Shown here: piece after piece, positions 1 through 5,254 of the stretch
How the letters are laid out: the number at the start of each line of letters is the position of its first letter
How positions within the stretch are numbered: position 1 is the stretch's first letter
Source of the DNA: Victivallales bacterium
GTDB lineage: Bacteria; Verrucomicrobiota; Lentisphaeria; Victivallales; Victivallaceae
NCBI GenBank assembly: GCA_019038735.1
Contig: JAHOYW010000087.1
Span: forward strand, 1-5,254
Reading direction: 5' to 3'
DNA: 5,254 nt
Position numbers and translations under genes: made by a program
Notes under the pieces: model-generated
The model's database searches: none
The model's input: only the letters and a program-made list of their open reading frames with translations
Told to the model about the DNA's origin: nothing

Positions 1-126
1 GTGTATAGAGACCATTATCAAGAAAATAATTGCAGAATAAAGCCTTTTGAGTGATATAAAATTAATCATCCAAAGCCTATAATATGAGAAGAGTGCGGAC
101 TTGAAAACAAGGATGAATAAGTAAAA

Positions 127-202
127 TGGTACCCGAGAGAGGAATTGAACCTCCGACCTGCGGTTTAGGAAACCGATGCTCTATCCCCTGAGCTACCCGG
201 GC
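127..202 (-). tRNA. tRNA-Arg, anticodon CCT
   Basis: Read on the minus strand, this 76-nt segment folds as a complete tRNA cloverleaf. The acceptor stem pairs GCCCGGG with CTCGGGT (two G-T wobbles). The D stem is GCTC/GAGC, and the T arm GGAGG-TTCAATT-CCTCT has the standard TTC at its start. The 7-nt anticodon loop is TTCCTAA, so the anticodon is CCT (plus-strand 167-169, agg), which decodes the AGG arginine codon. The outermost anticodon-stem pair is a T-C mismatch; the other four pair. A discriminator A and CCA are encoded in the DNA (CCA at 129-127). Only 15 bp separate it from the upstream DUF1015 stop, with no promoter or terminator visible between them. It may therefore be processed from a shared transcript, or use a promoter inside that gene. 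Confidence 0.97.
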
Positions 203-217
203 AATTAATTTGTTTTT

Positions 218-1447
218 TTAGAAATTGTGGCAGACTAATCCGTCACGAAGTTTTGGTTCAAACCATGTTGATTTTGGCGGCATGATGGCATCAGCGTCGG
301 CGATGTCCATAAGCTGCTTGATAGTTGTCTCGAACATGGAAAATGCGACTGCGTGTGAACCGTCGTCGACTACTCTTTCAAGTTCTTTCGTCCCTCGGAT
401 ACCGCCGATGAAATCAATTCCGGTACTGGTGCGCGGGTCGCCGATACCGAGCATTGGTGCCAGGATATTGTCCTGTAGAGTGCTGACGTCAAGGCATTCG
501 ATAACACCAAGTTTACTGATGTCGAACTTAGCTTGAACTAAAGACCATTTTCCTTCAAGGTACATGCAGAATTCACCGGATTTTTGTGGTGAAGCATTAT
601 CTGTCGGCGTAATAGTATATTTTTCAGAGATTTTTTCTTTTAATTGTTCCGCTGTCAAACCATTAAGATTCTTAACCGCCCGATTGTATGGTAGAATTTT
701 TAATTGTGAAGCCGGGAATGTTACAGACAGGAAATAATTGTAATCTTCGTTGCCAGTGTGATTCGGATTTTTAGGAGCACATTCTGCTTGTGTGCGGGCA
801 GCGGCGGCACTGCGATGGTGTCCGTCGGCAATGTATAAATATGGAATTGCTTCAAACATTGCTGAAAGTTTTTTGCTGTTTTTTGTATCAACACGCCACA
901 AAGTATGTTGGATTCCGTCAGCCGCAGTTAAGTCGAAAGTCGGCGCGGCGGCAGTTAATTCAGCGACCAGAGCATCAATTTCGCTCGAATCTTTGTAAGT
1001 TAAAAATGTTGGACCAGTATGTGAACGCAAAGTCATAACGTGACGGGTGCGGTCATCTTCTTTGTCCTGACGGGTTTTTTCATGTTTTTTGATGATGTTA
1101 TTGCAGTAGTCATCAGCAGACGCTGCGCCAAGAATACCAGTTTGTACATGTTCGCCCATGATTAGACGATAGATATAGAGATGTTCTTCTGTGTCAAGTT
1201 CGAGCGGAGCGATTTCGCAGAGCTTCTTGAAGTTTTCAGCAGCTTTAGCGTAAACACTGTCGTCATGCAGGTCAATACCCGGCTCCATGTCGATTTCGGG
1301 GCGTGATACATGTAGGAATGATAATGGATTGCTTGCCGCTAATGCTGCGGCTTCTTCTGAGTTTACGACATCGTATGGGACTGCCGCGACTTCTTTTGCT
1401 TTTTCCGGTGTAGGCACTAAGCCATGAAAGGGCATAATTTTAGCCAT
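218..1447 (-). CDS. DUF1015 family protein, 409 aa
   Basis: A full-length member of the DUF1015 family (Pfam PF06245), recognised from several hallmark blocks. These are VPYDVV near residues 23-28, a HEKTRQDKEDDR segment at 122-133, and RSHTGPTFLTY at 141-151. They also include the signature YIADGHHRSAAA at 205-216, DVSTLQDNIL at 320-329, and the C-terminal PPKSTWFEPKLRDGLV at 390-405. The length of about 400 aa is normal. The DGHHR motif recalls the ParB/sulfiredoxin-like fold, which includes a free-serine kinase in archaea. From memory, DUF1015 proteins have been linked genetically to serine/phosphoserine metabolism in some bacteria; I treat that as a lead, not a function. There is no signal peptide or membrane segment, so it is probably cytosolic. 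The ATG at 1447 has a GGAG at 1461-1458, 10 nt upstream (somewhat long). A promoter candidate with a dyad lies just before it. No serA or serC is visible in the window to support the serine idea. Confidence 0.95.
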   Translation of the reverse strand: MAKIMPFHGLVPTPEKAKEVAAVPYDVVNSEEAAALAASNPLSFLHVSRPEIDMEPGIDLHDDSVYAKAAENFKKLCEIAPLELDTEEHLYIYRLIMGEHVQTGILGAASADDYCNNIIKKHEKTRQDKEDDRTRHVMTLRSHTGPTFLTYKDSSEIDALVAELTAAAPTFDLTAADGIQHTLWRVDTKNSKKLSAMFEAIPYLYIADGHHRSAAAARTQAECAPKNPNHTGNEDYNYFLSVTFPASQLKILPYNRAVKNLNGLTAEQLKEKISEKYTITPTDNASPQKSGEFCMYLEGKWSLVQAKFDISKLGVIECLDVSTLQDNILAPMLGIGDPRTSTGIDFIGGIRGTKELERVVDDGSHAVAFSMFETTIKQLMDIADADAIMPPKSTWFEPKLRDGLVCHNF

Positions 1448-1485
1448 GTCTATTTATCTCCATTTTAATTAATTGAAAAGTGAAA

Positions 1486-1518
1486 ATTATAATCTAGTCT
1501 CGTTTACGAGAAGTTCAA
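1486..1518 (-). promoter_or_regulatory. putative promoter with dyad operator upstream of the DUF1015 gene
   Basis: On the minus strand a perfect -10 hexamer TATAAT (1491-1486) lies about 38 nt before the DUF1015 ATG. A TTGAAC hexamer (1518-1513) could be the -35 element, but the spacer would be 21 bp, longer than the usual 17. Inside that spacer lies a perfect inverted repeat, TCTCGT-TT-ACGAGA on the plus strand (1498-1511). A dyad filling an over-long spacer recalls MerR-type activated promoters (19-20 bp spacers); a repressor operator is equally possible. The stem is too short, and lacks a T-run, to act as a terminator for the permease gene ending at 1583. This is sequence pattern only. Confidence 0.4.
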
Positions 1519-1582
1519 AAGCAGGAATAAAAAAATATGATTTATTTTAGAAAATAGGGACACAAACTTAGTGGACTTAAAA

Positions 1583-2539
1583 CTATCTTGTATCTTTGGC
1601 AATTTCTTTGTTCTGGAAGACTACAACTGCCCACATTGTACATAGTGCTATGTACAGGACTACATATATTCCTGACCATAACAAATATGTTGCTGGAATT
1701 TCTTTGTGGGTTGCCAAGGCGTCTGCCAACCAGAAAAATTGCCAGTTTGGCAGGATGGCGTAGAATATTTTGCAAATGACATTGAGAGTAGCAGAACCAG
1801 TATCGTCTAAGAATAAATAGCTGGAAATTAATCCCAGGAAGAAGATAACAGAACATACGGTTAGATTCGCGACTAGATCCAAGCGAGTGGCGAAGACCAC
1901 CGTAATTGCCGCCATTGTTGATACTGAGAAAAAGACCAATATTAAAGCGTACATATAACTTTGCAATAAGATTTCCGGGTGTGTTTTGAAAATCAAACAT
2001 ACGATGCAGTAAATCGGCAGTAAAATCCAAATTCCTAAAGTTGTGTATGATGCGAATGAGCGGGTGTACATGAAGTTCATAATCATTCCGAATATACAAG
2101 AGGCTATGAGTATTCCGAAATAAATATAATAAGCTCCCATGTCCATGCGGAACTGATCTTTAGCGATATATAAGGAGATTATTGATCCTACATTGCAGAG
2201 AAAAACAAATACCACGACAGTGAAAATAATACCGGCAATCTTAGCGAGAATAAAAGTCCAGCGATAAACTGGTTTGGATAATAAAAGCAATACCGTTCCG
2301 TTACGCATTTCACGAGTTACCGTGTGGCTTGAACTCATTACCGCTACGAAGAGACCGAATAAAAGCACCGTCGCCATTGAACTGTCAACAACCAGTTTGA
2401 TCTGATCGCCGAATACAAATAAAGTCATTGATGGGAAATGTCCAATCAGGACTAATGCGGTAATTAGCAGAATAAAGAATATAGGTTCTCTGATTGATTC
2501 AGTAAATGTGTTTTTTGCAATATGAAAAAAATTTAACAT
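1583..2539 (-). CDS. ABC-2-type transporter permease (membrane subunit)
   Basis: A very hydrophobic 318-aa protein. By eye, membrane segments lie at about residues 18-35, 54-70, 100-124, 137-157, 167-185, 195-216, 224-243 and 285-308. The stretch REMRNGTVLLLLSKPVYRW (76-94) is the characteristic ABC-2/NosY-like motif (E-x-R-x-G-T, L-x-x-P-x-x-R) following the first hydrophobic pair. The short cytosolic N-terminus contains TESIREP (13-19), common in this permease family. It should form the inner-membrane channel of an ABC exporter and needs a separate ATPase, which is not in this window. The ATG at 2539 is 7 bp after the stop of the upstream exported-protein gene. No strong Shine-Dalgarno is visible before it, suggesting translational coupling. 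An alternative role is a membrane component with no transport function. The substrate is unknown; the family assignment is firm. Confidence 0.88.
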   Translation of the reverse strand: MLNFFHIAKNTFTESIREPIFFILLITALVLIGHFPSMTLFVFGDQIKLVVDSSMATVLLFGLFVAVMSSSHTVTREMRNGTVLLLLSKPVYRWTFILAKIAGIIFTVVVFVFLCNVGSIISLYIAKDQFRMDMGAYYIYFGILIASCIFGMIMNFMYTRSFASYTTLGIWILLPIYCIVCLIFKTHPEILLQSYMYALILVFFSVSTMAAITVVFATRLDLVANLTVCSVIFFLGLISSYLFLDDTGSATLNVICKIFYAILPNWQFFWLADALATHKEIPATYLLWSGIYVVLYIALCTMWAVVVFQNKEIAKDTR

Positions 2540-2546
2540 ACAATAT

Positions 2547-3281
2547 CTATTTGTCTTTTATTAATTCTGGAGTTGATTTAGGCATGACTATTTCCGGCTC
2601 TTTAAGCAGTTCAGCTTTGGGATCAATTGCTTCCTTTGTGCCTTCTTTAACATCCTTAGTTTCTATAGTGTCTGCTTTTTTCTCAACAATGATTTCATCA
2701 AGGTCTATATCTTTAACTGGTCCGTCAGAAGGCGCTGTTGAGATATTTCTTGTTCTTTTTGGTTTGTACAAGCTGCTGTTGAGTTCACGTCCAAGTTTTT
2801 TGTAGTCATAAGCAACGTTTCTGGCATCCAGCAGGATTGAGACGCGTTCGGAAATTTTTACCCAGTCATCGCCTTCGATAGTTATTAGCGGAATCTCTTT
2901 GGCAATCATTTTGCGGTATTTATCGGCAACATATTCGTTACCGCCTAAGATGACGATTTGTTTCGGATTCAGGAAGCTGATAAAACGCGCTAGATTTTCT
3001 TCGTTTATTTCAAGTGCTTCTTCAGATCTTTCACGAGGAGGGTTGAAGAAAATTCCTTTGCCGTTGATTGCAGGCAGGAGAAGATAAGGCTGTTTAGTGT
3101 CATCCTGCAGTAGTTGCGCAATGACCAGTGGATGTTTGTAGTTACTGGTGATAATCAGAGTGATTACATCTCTTTTTGGTCCGCGATAAGGAGTTATATC
3201 TTCCCAGAAATCCGCGAAACAGGAGCTTATAGTGCTGAAGACGACTGCTCCGAAAAATACTTTTTTAAGAATGTTGCTCAT
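2547..3281 (-). CDS. exported protein with cell-wall-binding-repeat-2-like domain, possible lipoprotein
   Basis: The start is placed at the ATG at 3281 (244 aa). It is preceded by AGAGAGG with a 5-nt spacer and opens a good signal peptide: KK at 6-7 and a hydrophobic stretch at 8-18. A longer reading from 3419 adds 46 residues with no such signal. Cleavage could be SPase I after CFA (residue 23). ISSC (18-21) also fits a lipobox, so it may be a lipoprotein. Residues about 38-165 alternate strands and helices: VITLIITSNYKHPLVIAQLL, PYLLLPA, FLNPKQIVILGGNEYVADKY and ITIEGDDWVKISERV. This resembles one CWB2 module (Pfam PF04122: substrate-poor Rossmann-like repeat with a conserved ILGG and a G-x-D-R/W segment). 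That call is by eye. The tail from about 172 is charged and low-complexity (Lys, Glu, Asp, Pro) and probably disordered. It is the first gene of a pair with the permease, so it may act as its periplasmic or envelope partner. I recognise no enzyme motif. Confidence 0.8.
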   Translation of the reverse strand: MSNILKKVFFGAVVFSTISSCFADFWEDITPYRGPKRDVITLIITSNYKHPLVIAQLLQDDTKQPYLLLPAINGKGIFFNPPRERSEEALEINEENLARFISFLNPKQIVILGGNEYVADKYRKMIAKEIPLITIEGDDWVKISERVSILLDARNVAYDYKKLGRELNSSLYKPKRTRNISTAPSDGPVKDIDLDEIIVEKKADTIETKDVKEGTKEAIDPKAELLKEPEIVMPKSTPELIKDK

Positions 3282-3338
3282 AGTATCCTCTCTAATATGT
3301 AAAAAGTTTTTAATTGATATATGTCTATAACTAAATAT

Positions 3339-3367
3339 AAAATATACTGCTTTTCGGCTTAGTGCAA
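3339..3367 (-). promoter_or_regulatory. weak candidate promoter for the exported protein/permease pair
   Basis: On the minus strand, TTGCAC (3367-3362) and TATTTT (3344-3339) are separated by 17 bp. They lie about 57 nt upstream of the ATG at 3281. The -35 match is poor and the region is AT-rich, so chance matches are likely. It is listed because it is the best spaced pair between this unit and the divergent gene. Confidence 0.25.
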
Positions 3368-3490
3368 ACAAAAAATCAAGTAAGAAAGGATTTTTTTTGA
3401 TTATTGCTTGCGAAAACACTAAAATGGATTCATTTTATAGGCTTGTAAAAAACAGTCCTTTCTGGTTTTAAAGTGGGTAAGTGTTAATTG

Positions 3491-3689
3491 AATATCCAAT
3501 ATCCAACAAGGAATATCCAATAATCAAGGAAATAAAAAAAGAGCACAATAAATTAAGAAATACTGTTTTTGAGGCTTTTTGTAACTTGTTCAACATGGAT
3601 GATAGCTGTTATTGCAAGATGATTTGAATGATTAAATCTGACGTTTTCAGGTATGGAGCGAAGTGATAAAAACTTGGATATTGGATATT
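3491..3689. repeat. 199-bp segment bounded by a perfect 16-bp inverted repeat
   Basis: The left arm AATATCCAATATCCAA (3491-3506) is the exact reverse complement of the right arm TTGGATATTGGATATT (3674-3689). The left side has extra iterations: AATATCC at 3491, 3498 and 3512, with AACAAGG between the second and third. The 167 bp between the arms contain no credible gene on either strand. The segment lies in the divergent spacer between the exported-protein gene and the formyltransferase gene and runs into the latter's longest possible N-terminus. It resembles a small non-autonomous inverted-repeat element or a dispersed intergenic repeat. No transposase or target duplication is seen. Confidence 0.6.
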
Positions 3690-3749
3690 TGCATTATTAG
3701 TCTTTATTCACGAAAATACCGAAAGAGTTATAAAAAGCAAATAGGGAAG

Positions 3750-4616
3750 GTGTGTAATATTAAAAATCTTTTAGAACAAAAAAAACAAGATCAAATCCCC
3801 CGTGGAGCAATTTTCATGAGCGGCAGCGGCACTAATGCCGAAAAGATTCTTGATTTTCGAAAAAAAACTTCTGCGAAATGGTTGCCGGCAGTGATAATAA
3901 CGGACAATCCGGAAAGAAGCCGTGCGGCGGAAATCGCGAAAGCTTATGCTTTGCCGCTGCTTGAGTTCAGTATCAGAGAATTTTACCTCCGTCACGGCGA
4001 AGATAAAATATCCTTAGCCAGTGAAAATGGTCGTCGTATCCGGGAATTATGGACCGAGGCTTTGCGTGAAAAAATTGTTCACTTTAATATCGACTTTGGT
4101 ATTCTCGCCGGATTTATGCCGCTGTCAAACATTACCGGAGATTTTCCTTGTCTTAATGTGCATCCTGGAGATTTGACCGTGGAACGTAATGGTCAACGTC
4201 AGTTTGTCGGACTGCATGCAGTGCCGACAGAATTAGCGATTATCAATGATTTCAAAACAATTCGTAGCTCGGTGATTATCGCCCAGCCATATACAGGGCA
4301 GGGGGGCGAAATGGACAGTGGACCGATTTTAGGGATTTCTCCTGAACTGGAATTGGATTTGCAAACTTTTAACCATGCCCAATTATTAGAGATATACAAT
4401 AACCGCCCCGCAAGGAAACCAGTCGGTGGCTGGAAAGACGCTTTGAGCAAAATCGCCGCCGCGAATCAGGAACGCCTGAAAGAAAAAGGTGACTGGATAG
4501 TATTTCCTCAAGTAGTCAATGATTTTGCCGCCGGAAAATTTGCCATCGAAAACGGTGATTTATACTTTCAAAAAGAAAGTGGCTGGGAAAAAGTCAAAAC
4601 AATAGAATATAAATAG
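3750..4616 (+). CDS. PurN-like formyltransferase family protein
   Basis: A formyltransferase-fold protein related to phosphoribosylglycinamide formyltransferase. Numbering here is from an upstream GTG at 3663 (317 aa). The first strand and glycine loop are GAIFMSGSGTNAEKIL (48-63). IDFGILAGFMPL (143-154) precedes LNVHPGDL (164-171), with catalytic-type Asn165 and His167. GGEMDSGPIL (214-223) supplies the third, Asp218. All three residues of the PurN N/H/D set are therefore present. It exceeds the roughly 200 aa of classical PurN, with an extra C-terminal part (about 230-317), and the GLHAVP region differs. The substrate may therefore not be GAR, and I withhold the purN symbol. The start is uncertain: GTG at 3663 (GGAG 4 nt upstream), GTG at 3750, or ATT at 3759 with AAGGTG 6 nt upstream. 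I chose 3750 because residues 1-29 overlap an inverted-repeat arm and do not look like family sequence. No neighbouring purine gene is visible. Confidence 0.85.
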   Translation: MCNIKNLLEQKKQDQIPRGAIFMSGSGTNAEKILDFRKKTSAKWLPAVIITDNPERSRAAEIAKAYALPLLEFSIREFYLRHGEDKISLASENGRRIRELWTEALREKIVHFNIDFGILAGFMPLSNITGDFPCLNVHPGDLTVERNGQRQFVGLHAVPTELAIINDFKTIRSSVIIAQPYTGQGGEMDSGPILGISPELELDLQTFNHAQLLEIYNNRPARKPVGGWKDALSKIAAANQERLKEKGDWIVFPQVVNDFAAGKFAIENGDLYFQKESGWEKVKTIEYK

Positions 4617-4701
4617 CGTTGTTCATGACGGGGTCTGTTCAGAATGGCACTAAGATAAGCGTTTTAAATGTACGAAATTTATCGATTTGACAAGCACCCC
4701 T

Positions 4702-4833
4702 GAGCCGCAGGCTCTTTGGACTGCGGCACTCCCGTGCCGCTTTTCAATGCAACGGGAAATGACATGGTTTCTCGCAAAAAACACAAAGCGCAAGAAGGCT
4801 TGCGCACTCCAAAGCGCTCCGCGCAGAGTTTTT
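4702..4833. repeat. cluster of short GC-rich hairpins (REP-like)
   Basis: Four dyads lie within about 130 bp. They are GAGCC-GCA-GGCTC (4702-4714), GCGGCAC-TCCC-GTGCCGC (4723-4740) and GCGCAAG-AAGG-CTTGCGC (4788-4805). The fourth is an interrupted one, ACTC...GCGC-TCC-GCGC...GAGT (4806-4829), followed by five Ts. The heptamer GCACTCC occurs at 4726-4732 and 4804-4810. The GC content is well above the flanks. This looks like a palindromic intergenic repeat unit rather than a gene. Whether it recurs in the genome cannot be seen here. Confidence 0.6.
4723..4744 (+). terminator. possible intrinsic terminator downstream of the formyltransferase gene
   Basis: A perfect 7-bp GC-rich stem (GCGGCAC/GTGCCGC) with a 4-nt loop is followed directly by TTTT. 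It lies about 107 bp after the formyltransferase stop. The T-run is short and the hairpin belongs to a cluster of similar dyads, so termination may be incidental to a repeat. No better terminator is visible nearer the stop. Confidence 0.4.
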
Positions 4834-4906
4834 AGTTTCATAACAGCTCTTGAACCGTAAATAATTTTTGTTGACTCAATATTAATCTCTTATTTTAGCG
4901 CCATTC

Positions 4907-5203
4907 GGGTCTGTTCACTTAGTGGAGCCTTTTTAGGTTTAAAAGAGTTGAAAATATTACCAAAAGTAGCTCTATGTTTTTATATATTGAGGCACGAGAT
5001 ATTAAGATAAGGGAAGTGAACTTAATTTAAACTTGAATCTTCAATGAATTGATATATTTTAGACAAAAGGCGTACTTTTTATAAAAAAAGAACAAAAAAT
5101 CCTTATTTCAAAAAGTTGAGGCGCAGGAAATTAAAATAAGAGCCCAAAATAGCATAAATCTTATTTTTTTAAGCTCAAAAAATAAAAATAAAGTGGACAG
5201 ACC
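4907..5203. repeat. imperfect inverted repeats of a GGTCTGTTCACTT motif
   Basis: GGTCTGTTCACTT (4908-4920) and AAGTGGACAGACC (5191-5203) are inverted copies matching at 12 of 13 bases, bounding about 300 bp. An 11-base direct copy of GGGTCTGTTCA occurs at 4631-4641 as well as 4907-4917. AAGTGAAC at 5014-5021 is a shorter inverted fragment. The pattern resembles terminal inverted repeats of a small or decayed element, but no transposase is encoded between them. Confidence 0.45.
4987..5140 (+). repeat. diverged 25-bp direct repeat, two copies
   Basis: Segments 4987-5011 and 5116-5140 both begin TTGAGGC and end with ATAAG. They match at 20 of 25 bases and lie 129 bp apart. A partial echo, TAAGATAAG, is at 4651-4659 and 5003-5011. 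They sit inside the interval bounded by the GGTCTGTTCACTT-type inverted repeats and may be internal modules of the same repeat family. Confidence 0.4.
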
Positions 5204-5254
5204 TGGGGTGTTAAATCTGTGGGGTTTTGAAAAATAAAAACTCACTGTTTTTTT

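Larger units (their letters stand above)
4617..5254. other. 640-bp gene-free, repeat-rich region
   Basis: No open frame here looks like a real protein. The left part (4617-4860) contains GC-rich hairpins. The right part (4861-5254) is strongly AT-rich and carries degenerate short repeats. The only longer open frame on the minus strand (about 4650-4841) is read straight through the hairpins and has no Shine-Dalgarno or family resemblance. The region may be intergenic repeat DNA or the eroded end of a mobile element continuing past the window. Confidence 0.6.

Noticed and set aside
47..83. TATAAT at 78-83 as a plus-strand promoter
   Set aside because: The nearest -35-like TTGAGT is 25 bp away and no plus-strand gene follows.
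1566..1575. ACTTAGTGGA shared with 4917-4926
   Set aside because: A 10-base match between distant sites; too short to claim a repeat copy near the permease stop.
1542..2099. 185-codon minus-strand open frame
   Set aside because: It overlaps the permease gene in another frame, has no family resemblance, and the permease frame shows clear ABC-2 motifs.
3282..3419. 46-residue N-terminal extension of the exported protein
   Set aside because: The ATG at 3281 has a good Shine-Dalgarno and begins a typical signal peptide; the extension is AT-rich spacer.
3420..3437. AT-rich hairpin TAAAATG-GATT-CATTTTA
   Set aside because: A 7-bp stem with one G-C pair and no T-run; too weak to call a terminator or operator.
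3553..3693. 46-codon open frame on the minus strand inside the inverted-repeat segment
   Set aside because: No start codon with a ribosome site and no recognisable family. It could be a gene remnant, but chance explains it equally well.
3653..3700. 16-codon plus-strand frame beginning ATGGAGCGAAG
   Set aside because: Too short, no convincing Shine-Dalgarno, and it overlaps an inverted-repeat arm.
4650..4841. 63-codon minus-strand open frame
   Set aside because: It is read through the GC-rich hairpin cluster; the composition reflects palindromes and there is no ribosome site.
5236..5252. Hairpin AAAAAC-TCACT-GTTTTT at the window end
   Set aside because: Almost all A-T pairs in AT-rich DNA, with no gene before it and context cut off by the window end.

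Overview
The window (about 5.25 kb, moderate to low GC with AT-rich spacers) reads as bacterial chromosome. It holds one tRNA gene, four protein genes I can support, and two gene-poor, repeat-bearing stretches. The permease has a NWQFFWLADAL-type segment, and it sits beside a charged exported protein in hairpin-rich spacer DNA. Together these remind me of the PVC superphylum (Lentisphaerota/Victivallales-like). That assignment is a recollection-based inference, not proof.

Layout. Positions 1-126 hold no gene or signal I can support. A minus-strand tRNA-Arg(CCT) with encoded CCA lies at 127-202. It starts 15 bp after the stop of a minus-strand DUF1015-family gene (218-1447), which has a putative promoter with a perfect dyad at about 1486-1518. 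Upstream, still on the minus strand, is a two-gene unit. An exported protein or lipoprotein with one domain resembling cell-wall-binding repeat 2 (2547-3281) is followed 7 bp later by an ABC-2-type permease (1583-2539). No ATPase gene is visible for this permease.

A spacer of roughly 380-480 bp (3282 to the next start) separates this unit from a divergent plus-strand PurN-like formyltransferase gene ending at 4616. The spacer contains a perfect 16-bp inverted repeat with arms at 3491-3506 and 3674-3689. The second arm falls inside the longest possible N-terminus of the formyltransferase, which argues for a downstream start.

The last 640 bp (4617-5254) have no credible gene. They hold a cluster of short GC-rich hairpins (4702-4833), one of which looks like an intrinsic terminator. 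They also hold several degenerate copies of a GGTCTGTTCACTT-type motif in direct and inverted orientation and a diverged 25-bp direct repeat. This looks like intergenic repeat DNA or the decayed edge of a mobile element.

The genes do not form one obvious pathway. The exported protein and permease are plausibly one functional unit. DUF1015 plus tRNA-Arg look co-transcribed. The formyltransferase stands alone. I see no CRISPR array, rRNA, intact transposase or defence system, and no clear new system. The best leads are the exported protein/orphan permease pair and the repeat architecture.
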